A stretch of 64,000 bases of DNA from an uncultured Bacteroides sp. Lineage in GTDB: Bacteria; Bacteroidota; Bacteroidia; Bacteroidales; Bacteroidaceae. The first letter of the stretch is position 1. Every line of letters starts with the position of its first letter. The translations under genes and the position numbers were made by a program. Shown piece by piece: positions 21,154 through 29,526 of the stretch. The notes below the pieces were generated by a model. It did not search any database, was not told the origin of the DNA, and was given only the letters and a program-made list of their open reading frames with translations. The DNA is taken from NCBI GenBank assembly GCA_948847595.1, contig CAQOGY010000003.1, positions 1 to 64,000 on the forward strand, written 5' to 3'.

Positions 21154-22203
21154 ATGATATTAAATGACTCTATGCTTTCAGTAGCTTTTCGCTACAGAGA
21201 AACGAATTTGTGGAAGGAACTCACAGATTCTGATGTTTTTGCGGTTCGTCTTTCTACAGGTGAGATAGGTTACTGTTGTGTTATGGGTAATGCGGGCGAG
21301 CATAATGCTCTCGCCCTATATATCGGGGATTCCGGCTTTTCTACTTATCTGAAAACAATTGAGATGGGAGATTTGGATGTTATGGCTGCCCATGAAGTAA
21401 TAGTGACTTTTAATTGCATCAATTGTGACTTTGCGAATGCCAGCGGTATCATGTCTCATAGTAAAGAAATCATCAAGGCTTATGCTGAATCACATGGGTT
21501 GAAGATTCGTCGTTCCAATGGATGGCCTGATTTTGTTCGCTATAGCCCTTACAAAATGCCGTGGGGTATCACAAGCGAACAGGATGCGCAAGCGATAACC
21601 GAGGCTTTATCAGCTTCGCTTGATGTGTCGAAGATGATGAAGACCCATAGTTTTGGAGAGTTGGGTTTTGATGTGTCAGGTAAATATCCAACTCTGGAGG
21701 GAGGAAAGACAGTGCCGTATCTTGTTCCACAGTCTGATGGGACTTACGAATGGAGTTTAACGAAGTTGCCGGCTTTCTGCCAAGACGTTTATCCTATGCC
21801 GATTTTTGACAATGACGTTCTGGTGCGTAAAGTAAAAGGCTTAAGAAAATTGGATATACTTCAATGTCGTCTCGTCCATCTTCCCGTTTCCGTTCAATCG
21901 GAAACAAATGAAGTTCCTTATTTTCCTACTATTCTGTTGTGTGTTGATGAAAATAGTGAAATGCTACTTCCTGTAACTGGAACGGAGGAATTTGGACAGA
22001 AACCGGAAAATATGTTGACTGAATTTGCTAATATCCTGTGTTCTGCCAATGTATATCCCGCTAAAATTGTCGTCACCGATGAGCAGACAAAAAGATTACT
22101 TGATGATTTTTGTAAGAAATGTGCTATTGCTATAGAACAGAAGTCTCATTTGCAAGAGTTGGATGACGCTTGCTCTTTTCTTTTGTCTTATATGTTGGAG
22201 TGA
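21154..22203 (+). CDS. Conserved hypothetical protein, DUF7309/DUF6930-like
   Basis: A soluble protein of 349 residues with no signal peptide or membrane segment. The N-terminal block FRYRETNLWKELTDSDVFAV with GYCCVMGNAGEHNALALYIG resembles, from memory, proteins assigned DUF7309 followed by DUF6930. I know of no assigned function and see no catalytic motif. The gene lies 47 bp behind the AAA/PD-(D/E)XK gene on the same strand, so they might share a transcript. Two cysteines in FNCINCDFAN could bind metal, but this is weak. Confidence 0.6.
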   Translation: MILNDSMLSVAFRYRETNLWKELTDSDVFAVRLSTGEIGYCCVMGNAGEHNALALYIGDSGFSTYLKTIEMGDLDVMAAHEVIVTFNCINCDFANASGIMSHSKEIIKAYAESHGLKIRRSNGWPDFVRYSPYKMPWGITSEQDAQAITEALSASLDVSKMMKTHSFGELGFDVSGKYPTLEGGKTVPYLVPQSDGTYEWSLTKLPAFCQDVYPMPIFDNDVLVRKVKGLRKLDILQCRLVHLPVSVQSETNEVPYFPTILLCVDENSEMLLPVTGTEEFGQKPENMLTEFANILCSANVYPAKIVVTDEQTKRLLDDFCKKCAIAIEQKSHLQELDDACSFLLSYMLE

Positions 22204-22258
22204 TTTATGTATATGGGATATCAGAAAATGTCCTAATTTAAATTATTTTTAGTTCCAG

Positions 22259-23407
22259 TTAATATAAAATCAGTTCGAAATCAGTGTAAATAGGCAAATG
22301 ATCGCTGATGCCGCCTTGATACTTCATCCCCTTGTAAGTGCGGAAAGGCTCTCTACCACCGTATTTCTGATCCTCAATTAGTAAAAAGGGGAGCAGGCAG
22401 ACATTTGCTTTTTCCTCACTGGTGAAGAACTTACCGGATTGATTCAACAAAGCACCGGATACAATCAAGTGGTCGAGCAATCCCCATTCGCCTCGATATT
22501 TATAAGAACCGAAATCTTTGGATTTGGCTTTTCGAGCGAGTAGATGATAGAGTTTCAATGGAGATAAGGTAGGGGATGGTGCTTCCGCTTCCAGTACTTC
22601 CTGAATAGATTTATTAGTCGGATAGTCATTAAAATCTCCCATGATGATAACTTGTGGATGAAGCCGTTTGTACAGAATACTATCCGCTTCCGTTCGTAGA
22701 ATTTGAGCAGCATGAAGCCGGTAAGGTTCGGATTCCTTAGCTCCGCCGGAACGGCTTGGGAGATGGCAGACAAATACATCCAGCGTATCTCCTGTCAGTA
22801 ATAAACCGCTGACGTGCAATAAATCTCTTGTCGGACGATGTTGGTTGAAAGGAGGAATGGAGATAGAACGGGAAGATAATAATTTGAATAAATCCCGTTG
22901 ATAAAGCAGAGCTACGTCAATACCTCTTAAATCGGGAGAGCTCGTCATGACGTAACGGTAACCAAGTTCTTTTAAAGGAGAGCGGCGGGTGAGGTCACGC
23001 AGTACCGTATCATTTTCTACTTCACAAAGACCTACGAGGGCGGGTGGATTCCATTCACCGACTGCCGTGATGACACGTGCAATATCAGCCAGCTTCTTTT
23101 TGTATCTACTGTAATTCCAGTGTCGCATTGCGTCAGGAAGAAATTCGCGGTCATTCTTCAGGCTGTCGTGATGAGTGTCGAACAGGTTTTCTATATTCCA
23201 GCTTACGATGCGAAAAGGGACTTTTTCTTGGGAGAGAGAATCTTGCTTGTAATGAGAATCTTGTGCTATAATATAAGAAGGAGTAAGAAAGCTGATGCCA
23301 AATAAGCCCATAACAAAAAAGAGTATGGTAATAGCTACTCTTTTTTCGCTATTACCATAACTCTTGATTCGTTGACTTGTCTGTCTGTTATTTCTTGGCA
23401 GGAACAT
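22259..23407 (-). CDS. Secreted endonuclease/exonuclease/phosphatase-family protein
   Basis: A protein of the EEP fold (DNase I/synaptojanin type). Motifs are VSWNIENLFDT, GLCEVEND, LRGIDVALLY, MGDFNDYPT and the terminal SDHLPIYTDF, so all catalytic positions are present. A hydrophobic stretch ending SYIIAQ suggests export. The full frame begins inside the last codons of pepD (20-bp overlap), and its first 32 codons contain a hairpin plus T run that looks like the pepD terminator. The next in-frame ATG is 23311 (MGLFGISF). The longer form has the better signal-peptide n-region, so I list it but the start is uncertain. The substrate (nuclease or phosphodiesterase) is unknown. Confidence 0.85.
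   Translation of the reverse strand: MFLPRNNRQTSQRIKSYGNSEKRVAITILFFVMGLFGISFLTPSYIIAQDSHYKQDSLSQEKVPFRIVSWNIENLFDTHHDSLKNDREFLPDAMRHWNYSRYKKKLADIARVITAVGEWNPPALVGLCEVENDTVLRDLTRRSPLKELGYRYVMTSSPDLRGIDVALLYQRDLFKLLSSRSISIPPFNQHRPTRDLLHVSGLLLTGDTLDVFVCHLPSRSGGAKESEPYRLHAAQILRTEADSILYKRLHPQVIIMGDFNDYPTNKSIQEVLEAEAPSPTLSPLKLYHLLARKAKSKDFGSYKYRGEWGLLDHLIVSGALLNQSGKFFTSEEKANVCLLPFLLIEDQKYGGREPFRTYKGMKYQGGISDHLPIYTDFELILY
23315..23363 (-). terminator. Terminator-like hairpin after pepD, inside the next open frame
   Basis: TATGGTAATAGC (23324-23335) pairs perfectly with GCTATTACCATA (23348-23359). The stem extends by GAG/CTC across one bulged base. On the minus strand it ends in CTCTTTTTTG. It lies about 25 nt past the pepD stop codon and within codons 15-31 of the overlapping nuclease frame. 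Confidence 0.65.
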
Positions 23408-24848
23408 GTACCAGAATATCCAGTAAGTGCTTCCAGAACTTATCTACAGTAGGAATAAGCATCCGTTCATCGGGAGAGTGTACACCAGTCAGGGTCGGGC
23501 CGAAAGAAATCATATCCAATGCCGGATATTTATCAAGGAACAAGCCGCATTCCAGTCCTGCATGGATAGCTTTCACTTTGGCATCTACGCCAAATAAACG
23601 CTTATAAGATTCGGTAGCCACTTCAAGGATAGCCGAATGCGGGTTCGGTTTCCATCCCGGATAACCTTCACCGAAGGTTACATCCGCCCCTGCCAACCGG
23701 AATACGGCACGTACAGTATTCGCCATATCATTGCGTGCAGACAAAATGGAACTGCGTTGGCTGGTTTCGATGCGGATAACATTCTCCGGTTTCATTTTCA
23801 CGGATGCAAGGTTTGTAGACGTTTCCACCAGTCCCGGAATATCCTGACTCATAGCATATACACCATGAGGAGCGGCATACAGAGCCTTCAGCAGACGGTC
23901 GGTTGTATTCTGGTCGACAGCAGTCTTGCGGGGAGTTTCCGATTCAAGAACCAGTTTCAAGTCCGGTTCTACGACGGACAATTCATCTTCCATTTCACTG
24001 GCAAAGATATTCAGCTCGGTACGAATATCGTGTTTCGCGTCTTCGGGCACTGCGCAGACAGCATACGCTTCACGAGGGATGGCGTTACGTAGATTACCGC
24101 CGTTGATTTCACAAAGATACAAGTCATGATTATCAGCTATACGGGTGAGGAAACGATTCAGAATCTTGTTCGCGTTCCCCCGTCCCAAGTGAATATCACC
24201 ACCGGAGTGACCGCCTTTCAATCCTTTCACTTCCACCTTGAAGAAGAAATATCCGGCAGGAACCTCTATCTCCTTATAGGTAAACTGTGCCACGGAATCA
24301 ATGCCACCGGCACATCCGATAAAGATTTCCCCTTCGTCCTCAGAATCGAGGTTCAGGAGAATATCACCGCTCATGAAACCCTCTTTCAAGGCAAAAGCAC
24401 CCGTCAGTCCCGTTTCCTCATCCACGGTAAACAGACATTCCAACGGGCCGTGCTCGATGCTGTCATCAGCAAGAATCGCCAGTTCGGTAGCCACGCCGAT
24501 ACCGTTGTCCGCTCCGAGAGTCGTTCCTTTGGCTTTCAGCCATTCTCCGTCTATTTCAGTTTCGATGGGGTCGGTGAGGAAGTCGTGTTGGACATCGTTG
24601 TTCTTTTCGCATACCATGTCGATATGCGATTGCAGTACGACGGTTTGCAGATTCTCTTTACCCGGAGTAGCAGGCTTTTTAATCAGTACGTTGCCGGCTT
24701 CGTCCACCTTGGTTTCAAGATTATGTTTAGCTCCGAATGCCTTCAGATAGGCAATCATTTTTTCTTCCTTCTTTGAAGGGCGCGGCACTTGGCAGATTTC
24801 TTCGAAATACTTGAATACGCCAGCCGGCTTTAAGTCTTTTTTTTCCAT
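23388..24848 (-). CDS. pepD: Aminoacyl-histidine dipeptidase PepD (M20C peptidase)
   Basis: A cytosolic Zn-dependent dipeptidase, 486 residues, that cleaves Xaa-His and other dipeptides. The M20 metal-binding motifs are all visible: LQSHIDMVCEKN, LGADNGIGVA, VDEETGLTGA (with the base Glu pair) and the later IHAGLECGLF. The dimerisation lid domain has GLKGGHSGGDIHLGRGNA. No signal peptide. The start MEKKDLKPAGVF fits the family. The stop overlaps the nuclease-fold gene downstream. Confidence 0.95.
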   Translation of the reverse strand: MEKKDLKPAGVFKYFEEICQVPRPSKKEEKMIAYLKAFGAKHNLETKVDEAGNVLIKKPATPGKENLQTVVLQSHIDMVCEKNNDVQHDFLTDPIETEIDGEWLKAKGTTLGADNGIGVATELAILADDSIEHGPLECLFTVDEETGLTGAFALKEGFMSGDILLNLDSEDEGEIFIGCAGGIDSVAQFTYKEIEVPAGYFFFKVEVKGLKGGHSGGDIHLGRGNANKILNRFLTRIADNHDLYLCEINGGNLRNAIPREAYAVCAVPEDAKHDIRTELNIFASEMEDELSVVEPDLKLVLESETPRKTAVDQNTTDRLLKALYAAPHGVYAMSQDIPGLVETSTNLASVKMKPENVIRIETSQRSSILSARNDMANTVRAVFRLAGADVTFGEGYPGWKPNPHSAILEVATESYKRLFGVDAKVKAIHAGLECGLFLDKYPALDMISFGPTLTGVHSPDERMLIPTVDKFWKHLLDILVHVPAKK

Positions 24849-24954
24849 GCTGTTTTCTTTTTATAATAAGGAATAGAAGGGTGGTTTTGTCCGCTTCTAT
24901 TGCTAAATATGGTTAATTTGATTGACTTATCTGAACTCATATCTCATTAAAGCC

Positions 24955-24962
24955 TATCTTTG
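24955..24962 (+). promoter_or_regulatory. -7 promoter box for the 77-residue membrane protein and OmpH-like gene
   Basis: TATCTTTG lies 20 bp before the ATG at 24983, a normal distance for a Bacteroides promoter with a short leader. Confidence 0.5.
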
Positions 24963-24982
24963 CACTCACAAAATTAATAGAA

Positions 24983-25216
24983 ATGGTTGAGACTATACTG
25001 ATAACTTTGTTAATAGTTGCTATTTCCCTGGCATTATTAGGGGTGAAAGTATTCTTTACGAAGGGTGGGAAGTTCCCTAATGGTCACGTGAGCGGAAACA
25101 AAACGTTGCGTAAGAAAGGTATCGGATGTGTGCAGTCCCAGGATAGGGAAGCACAAAAGAAACCACGTTTTTCTATTGATGAGTTGGAAAAAGCCTTGAA
25201 CGATAGTATGAATTAA
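24983..25216 (+). CDS. Small single-span membrane protein, conserved in Bacteroidales
   Basis: A 77-residue protein with one N-terminal transmembrane helix (residues 3-25) and a basic cytosolic tail containing KFPNGHVSGNKTLRKKGIGCVQSQD. That block, with its single cysteine, is familiar from other Bacteroidales small proteins, but I know no function. It is 27 bp upstream of the OmpH-like lipoprotein and probably shares its transcript. Confidence 0.65.
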   Translation: MVETILITLLIVAISLALLGVKVFFTKGGKFPNGHVSGNKTLRKKGIGCVQSQDREAQKKPRFSIDELEKALNDSMN

Positions 25217-25243
25217 ATTATTTAAAAACAATACTTATAGATT

Positions 25244-25846
25244 ATGAATAGAATGAACTACCTCATGAATGGTTTGGCTGCTCTTGCGTTTATCGTTTTA
25301 TTTTCACAATGTGCCGGCAAAGCTGATAATCAAACTACTACTGCTCCGTCTCAGTCTAACGCCGAATTGTCAGGAATGAAAATCGCCTATGTTGAAATTG
25401 ATTCGCTGCTTGCTAAATACAACTTCTGTATTGACTTGAATGAGGCAATGGTAAAGAAGAGCGAAAACGTACGCATGACGTTGAACCAAAAGGCTAACGC
25501 TCTGAATAAGGAAAAACAAGACTTCCAGAAGAAAGTTGAGAATAACGCGTTCTTGTCACAAGACAGAGCTCAGCAGGAATACAACCGTCTGGTGAAGTTG
25601 GAACAAGACCTGCAGGAATTGAGCAACAAACTTCAGAATGGTCTGATGGAAGAAAATAACAAGAATAGCTTGCAGTTCCGCGATTCTATCAATGCTTTCC
25701 TGAAGGAGTATAACAAGACTCACGGATATAGCTTAATCTTCAGCAACACAGGTTTCGATAATCTGCTTTATGCTGACAGCACATTCAACATTACAAAAGA
25801 AATTGTAGACGGGTTGAATGCAAGATATTCTCCGGTAAAGAAATAA
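25244..25846 (+). CDS. OmpH/Skp-family lipoprotein
   Basis: A 200-residue lipoprotein (lipobox FSQC, Cys at residue 24). Residues 45-160 follow the Skp/OmpH pattern: KIAYVEIDSLL, then a long coiled coil rich in Lys, Glu, Gln and Asn, then a small beta segment (YSLIFSNTGFDNLLYADSTFNIT) with TKEIVDGLN. In E. coli Skp holds unfolded outer-membrane proteins in the periplasm. A lipid-anchored version is common in Bacteroidetes. The chaperone role is inferred from fold. Confidence 0.82.
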   Translation: MNRMNYLMNGLAALAFIVLFSQCAGKADNQTTTAPSQSNAELSGMKIAYVEIDSLLAKYNFCIDLNEAMVKKSENVRMTLNQKANALNKEKQDFQKKVENNAFLSQDRAQQEYNRLVKLEQDLQELSNKLQNGLMEENNKNSLQFRDSINAFLKEYNKTHGYSLIFSNTGFDNLLYADSTFNITKEIVDGLNARYSPVKK

Positions 25847-25870
25847 AATTTGTAAATAATAATAATTGAT

Positions 25871-25912
25871 ATGTTCCGTGCTTTGTGAGAAAGGACGGAA
25901 CATGAATTTTAA
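25871..25912 (+). terminator. Hairpin downstream of the OmpH-like gene
   Basis: A 9-bp stem (ATGTTCCGT at 25871-25879, ACGGAACAT at 25895-25903) continues with an inner CTTT/AAAG helix. The following T tract is weak (AATTTTAAAATTTT), so a second hairpin just downstream is the better terminator. Confidence 0.45.
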
Positions 25913-25929
25913 AATTTTGTTTGTGTTGG

Positions 25930-25968
25930 TGCCTGTTCAAGACTGTGAAGCTATGAGCGGGCTTTTTT
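25930..25968 (+). terminator. Intrinsic terminator of the OmpH-like operon
   Basis: GCCTGTTCA pairs with TGAGCGGGC (two G-U pairs) and is followed by a seven-T run. It abuts the stop codon of the convergent membrane protein gene. Confidence 0.6.
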
Positions 25969-26309
25969 TATGCCCTTTCCTTTTCTTCTTCCTGCGGGAT
26001 ACGGAAGGCGGTATAAAGTTCGAGTATGGCGGCAATGGTAAGACAGGCAATCCACTCATTGCCACGTGTAGTGAACATGAAAGCCCCGGTCAGTATGAGG
26101 GCTAATGCTCCGAATATCTGCTGGACGCGCAGGCGTTTCAGTGTTTTGCTTTTCCCTTTGACGGGTGTGTTCACCTGTGCCAATGCGATGAATCCGGCTC
26201 CGATAGTGTAGATATAGGGAGCATATATCCATCCGGTGATAAATACAGCAGCTCCGGCAAGAGCCATGGCAGCTCCGACGACGAAAAGGGCGGGTACTAA
26301 TTGTTTCAT
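25968..26309 (-). CDS. Conserved hypothetical four-helix membrane protein
   Basis: A 113-residue integral membrane protein. Four hydrophobic segments (about 4-24, 28-46, 63-80, 85-101) are separated by a basic loop (KGKSKTLKRLRVQ). I do not recognise a named family. It starts 3 bp after the FtsB/DivIC-like gene and must be translated from the same message. This points to an envelope role but nothing more precise. Confidence 0.65.
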   Translation of the reverse strand: MKQLVPALFVVGAAMALAGAAVFITGWIYAPYIYTIGAGFIALAQVNTPVKGKSKTLKRLRVQQIFGALALILTGAFMFTTRGNEWIACLTIAAILELYTAFRIPQEEEKERA

Positions 26310-26312
26310 TCT

Positions 26313-26609
26313 TTATTCTTCAAAAACGTAAATATCTTCGTTGGGTTTCTTCATCAGATACTTCTCACGGGCAATCTGCTCGATGGCATCCGGATTGGTG
26401 CTTATTTCATTGAGACGTTTCGTGTTCTCTTCATAATCCGCCCGGTACTTTTCTATTTCTTCTTTCAATTGACTGATTTCACGCTCATATCCGAAACGGC
26501 GAACCAAACTGTTCTCGTCCAGAAAACCTATGATGACAGCAAATGCAACGACCGTAATAAGATACTTGCGTCTGCATATGAAATTCCAAATACTGATTAG
26601 TTTACCCAT
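26313..26609 (-). CDS. FtsB/DivIC-family septum formation initiator
   Basis: A 98-residue bitopic cell-division protein. A short basic N-terminus is followed by one membrane helix (16-31) and a periplasmic coiled coil (ISQLKEEIEKYRADYEENTKRL), then the conserved segment PDAIEQIAREKYLMKKPNEDIYVF. In other bacteria FtsB/DivIC pairs with FtsL and FtsQ to activate septal wall synthesis. A TATCTTTG -7 box lies 35 bp upstream. The family call is firm; the exact name (FtsB or DivIC) is a matter of convention. Confidence 0.85.
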   Translation of the reverse strand: MGKLISIWNFICRRKYLITVVAFAVIIGFLDENSLVRRFGYEREISQLKEEIEKYRADYEENTKRLNEISTNPDAIEQIAREKYLMKKPNEDIYVFEE

Positions 26610-26643
26610 AACTTCTCCTTATTAATATTCGCATTAATATCCG

Positions 26644-26651
26644 CAAAGATA
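26644..26651 (-). promoter_or_regulatory. -7 promoter box for the FtsB/DivIC gene
   Basis: TATCTTTG on the minus strand, 35 bp before the start codon. It is divergent from the dnaX promoter. Confidence 0.5.
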
Positions 26652-26729
26652 AAACTAATAACTTAAAAACTTATCGCTTCGGCTTCAAAACTTCTCTCTC
26701 TATCCCTTATTACTTATCACTTTTTTGTG

Positions 26730-26737
26730 TACATTTG
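26730..26737 (+). promoter_or_regulatory. -7 promoter box for dnaX
   Basis: TACATTTG fits TAnnTTTG and overlaps the in-frame ATG at 26735. The dnaX start is therefore at 26771, leaving a leader of about 25 nt. Confidence 0.5.
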
Positions 26738-26770
26738 CAGCAAAAGCAAAAAACAGAGAGAATCCCGGAT

Positions 26771-28648
26771 ATGGAAAACTATATTGTATCAGCCCGTAAG
26801 TACCGACCATCCACGTTCGAGTCAGTGGTAGGTCAGCGGGCACTGACCACTACGCTGAAAAATGCGATTGCCACTCAAAAACTCGCTCATGCTTATTTGT
26901 TCTGCGGGCCGCGTGGGGTAGGAAAGACTACTTGCGCGCGTATCTTTGCCAAAACGATTAACTGTATGACGCCCACCGCCGATGGCGAGGCTTGCAATCA
27001 ATGCGAATCTTGCGTGGCGTTCAACGAACAGCGTTCGTACAATATCCACGAACTTGATGCCGCATCCAATAACTCGGTAGACGACATCCGCCAGTTGGTG
27101 GAACAGGTACGCATTCCGCCCCAGATCGGCAAGTATAAAGTATATATCATCGACGAGGTGCATATGCTTTCCGCATCTGCTTTCAACGCATTCTTGAAAA
27201 CGTTGGAAGAACCGCCCCGTCATGCTATCTTTATTTTGGCTACAACAGAGAAGCATAAGATTCTTCCCACCATCCTTTCCCGTTGCCAGATTTACGACTT
27301 CAACCGGATTAGTGTGGAAGATACGGTGAATCATTTGTCATATGTCGCTTCGAAAGAAGCCATCACCGCAGAGCCGGAAGCATTGAATGTGATAGCGCTG
27401 AAAGCGGACGGTGGTATGCGTGATGCCCTGTCTATCTTCGACCAGGTAGTGAGTTTTACGGGTGGAAACATCACGTATAAGAGCGTGATTGATAATCTGA
27501 ATGTACTTGATTACGAATATTATTTCCGTCTGACGGATTGCTTCCTCGAAAATAAGGTAAGCGACACGTTGCTGCTTTTCAATGATGTATTGAACAAAGG
27601 CTTTGACGGAAGCCACTTTATAACCGGCTTGTCCTCTCATTTCCGTGACTTACTGGTGGCCAAAGATGCGGTGACCTTGCCTTTGCTGGAAGTAGGGGCG
27701 AGCATACGCCAACGTTATCAGGAGCAGGCGCAGAAATGTCCGTTGCCTTTCCTGTATCGGGCGATGAAGCTCTGTAATGAATGTGATTTGAATTACCGCA
27801 TCAGTAAGAACAAGCGTTTGCTGGTAGAACTGACCTTGATACAGGTTGCACAGCTTACCACCGAGGGGGATGACGGTAGTGGTGGGCGTAGCCCTAAGAA
27901 GACTATAAAACCCGTGTTCACTCAGCCTGCCGCAGCTCAGCAGCCGCAGGTCGCTTCTGCAACCTCAGCTCAGCAGAATCCTGTTCATTCGTCTCCGTCG
28001 TCAACTACTTCAACGCAAGTTGCCGGTAATGTTACTGCTGCCCGTCAACAACAGGCAACGCCTGCGGTGTCACAGCCTGCATCGTCTTATCCGAATGTGA
28101 CTTCTTCTGCTCCTTCACAGGGGGCGGGAGCTCCTCAGGTAGTGAGGGAAGAGCAACGGAAAGTTCCGGTGATGAAGATGTCCAGTCTGGGCGTGTCCAT
28201 CAAGAATCCGCAGCGTGGGCAGGAGACTCAGAATACGGCTACGGCCACTGCTCCCAAAGTGCAGATGCAGCCGGAAGAGGATTTGATATTCAATGACCGT
28301 GACTTGAACTATTACTGGCAGGAATATGCGGCGCAATTGCCTAAAGAGCAGGATGCGCTGATGAAGCGTATGCAGATGCTTCGTCCGACACTGTTCAAGA
28401 ACTCGACGACTTTTGAAGTTGTAGTGGATAATGAGATGGCGGCGAAAGACTTTACCGCTTTGATTCCCGAATTGCAGGAGTATCTTCGCGGCCGGTTAAG
28501 GAATAGTCAGGTGGCGATGAAAGTGCGGGTTAGTGAAGCGGCGGAAAATATACGTCCGGTAGGACGTGTAGAGAAGTTCCAGATGATGGCACAGAAGAAC
28601 CAGGCATTGATGCAACTGAAAGAGGAATTCGGACTTGAATTGTATTAG
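26771..28648 (+). CDS. dnaX: DNA polymerase III subunit gamma/tau
   Basis: The clamp-loader ATPase of the replicative polymerase, 625 residues. Domains: AAA+ core with Walker A GPRGVGKTTCARI, zinc module (CMTPTADGEACNQCESC), Walker B YIIDEVHMLS, sensor 1 ATTEKHKILPTILSRCQ; then the lid and collar. A low-complexity Q/S/T/P/A linker (about 390-480) precedes a C-terminal domain. The linker is the tau-type tail that contacts the helicase or polymerase in other bacteria. MENYIVSARKYRPSTF is the canonical family start, and the earlier ATG overlaps the promoter. I see no obvious frameshift slippery site for a separate gamma form. Confidence 0.95.
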   Translation: MENYIVSARKYRPSTFESVVGQRALTTTLKNAIATQKLAHAYLFCGPRGVGKTTCARIFAKTINCMTPTADGEACNQCESCVAFNEQRSYNIHELDAASNNSVDDIRQLVEQVRIPPQIGKYKVYIIDEVHMLSASAFNAFLKTLEEPPRHAIFILATTEKHKILPTILSRCQIYDFNRISVEDTVNHLSYVASKEAITAEPEALNVIALKADGGMRDALSIFDQVVSFTGGNITYKSVIDNLNVLDYEYYFRLTDCFLENKVSDTLLLFNDVLNKGFDGSHFITGLSSHFRDLLVAKDAVTLPLLEVGASIRQRYQEQAQKCPLPFLYRAMKLCNECDLNYRISKNKRLLVELTLIQVAQLTTEGDDGSGGRSPKKTIKPVFTQPAAAQQPQVASATSAQQNPVHSSPSSTTSTQVAGNVTAARQQQATPAVSQPASSYPNVTSSAPSQGAGAPQVVREEQRKVPVMKMSSLGVSIKNPQRGQETQNTATATAPKVQMQPEEDLIFNDRDLNYYWQEYAAQLPKEQDALMKRMQMLRPTLFKNSTTFEVVVDNEMAAKDFTALIPELQEYLRGRLRNSQVAMKVRVSEAAENIRPVGRVEKFQMMAQKNQALMQLKEEFGLELY

Positions 28649-28672
28649 TCTTTTAAAGAATCCATATAGAAT

Positions 28673-28728
28673 AGAGCCCCATTCGAGTTTATGCCAAACA
28701 ATAACTAATCGAATGGGGCTCTTGTTTT
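28673..28728. terminator. Bidirectional terminator between dnaX and the PspC gene
   Basis: A perfect 14-bp inverted repeat (AGAGCCCCATTCGA at 28673-28686, TCGAATGGGGCTCT at 28709-28722) is followed by TGTTTT. It sits between two convergent genes and can serve both. Confidence 0.75.
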
Positions 28729-28960
28729 AATGTAATCTGTTATTCATACGTTCTTCATATCCGTCTGACGGCATTTTGGACGGCATGATAATCCATAGAA
28801 TGATATAGATGATTACTCCAGCGAAAGCCGTAAAGAATGTAGCTAATATATATACTATTCTCAATAAAGTCGGATCCCAGCCGAAATACTCTGCAATTCC
28901 GGCGCATACTCCTGCAATCATCCGGTTAGCAGAACGGGTTAGTTTCTTGTTGTTTCCCAT
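28727..28960 (-). CDS. PspC-domain membrane protein
   Basis: A 77-residue protein that is essentially one PspC domain: KKLTRSANRMIAGVCAGIAEYFGWDPTLLRIVYIL followed by a long membrane helix (FFTAFAGVIIYIILWIIMP). PspC-type proteins sense or counter envelope stress. Small stand-alone forms are widespread in Bacteroidetes, without a defined partner. The start is MGNNKKLT at 28960: the longer frame begins in the TATATTTG promoter box at 28993-29000. Confidence 0.88.
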   Translation of the reverse strand: MGNNKKLTRSANRMIAGVCAGIAEYFGWDPTLLRIVYILATFFTAFAGVIIYIILWIIMPSKMPSDGYEERMNNRLH

Positions 28961-28992
28961 ATTATAGTATAATTTTGAGTACGAATGTTGCA

Positions 28993-29000
28993 CAAATATA
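28993..29000 (-). promoter_or_regulatory. -7 promoter box for the PspC gene
   Basis: TATATTTG on the minus strand, 32 bp before the start codon at 28960. Confidence 0.5.
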
Positions 29001-29067
29001 AAGAATATATTTGTTCTTGTGTTCTTTTGTCCGAAAGATTTAGTTTATGGTTCGTATATCTTTGATT

Positions 29068-29526
29068 TTATAATGCTTCTCCCTTCTGATAGGAAGCATA
29101 CAGGTAACTCGGATTTTCGTAATACATGCTACTATTATAATTGTCTATTTTATCAGCTATCCATGAATTATATACTTCTATTAATGCATGAATAGGAGTT
29201 TTATTCTCATGTTGGCAAACATCAATAATGAGTCGTTGATATACTTTTCCAATATCCCAGTGAGTAGGAATAGCGTATTGTGCCTGAGCTATATTATCAA
29301 AATACCCAGCTGAAATATGATATTTCTCGATAAGCTCATCCGATACTTTATCTATATTGTCACTGTGATAAATGTCAGCCAAATTATATAAGTGCTGTAA
29401 TCCGTCTTGTCCGATTGCATTAACTATCACACGACGGTAATTTTTTGTTTTTCGTGCTATGTATTCTATCAGGCTACATACAAAAAATAAATTGTTATAT
29501 TCAGTCTTTTCTCTTCCGTTTATCAT
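29068..29526 (-). CDS. DUF3791-like partner of the DUF3990 protein, possible antitoxin
   Basis: A soluble helical protein of 152 residues with no signal peptide. It has EYNNLFFVCSLIEYIARKTKN and RLIIDVCQHENKTPIHALIEVYNSWIADKIDNYNSSMYYENPSYLYASY. Its start overlaps the stop of the DUF3990 gene by 4 bp (ATGA), so the two are translationally coupled. The first block resembles DUF3791, which often accompanies DUF3990 proteins. Coupling to an ADP-ribosyltransferase-like protein suggests a toxin-antitoxin or effector-immunity relation, but this is an inference. Confidence 0.6.
   Translation of the reverse strand: MINGREKTEYNNLFFVCSLIEYIARKTKNYRRVIVNAIGQDGLQHLYNLADIYHSDNIDKVSDELIEKYHISAGYFDNIAQAQYAIPTHWDIGKVYQRLIIDVCQHENKTPIHALIEVYNSWIADKIDNYNSSMYYENPSYLYASYQKGEAL

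Noticed and set aside
25871..25912. Hairpin after the OmpH-like gene as a small RNA
   Set aside because: It lies in the 3' untranslated region, has no promoter box of its own and is followed by a normal terminator.
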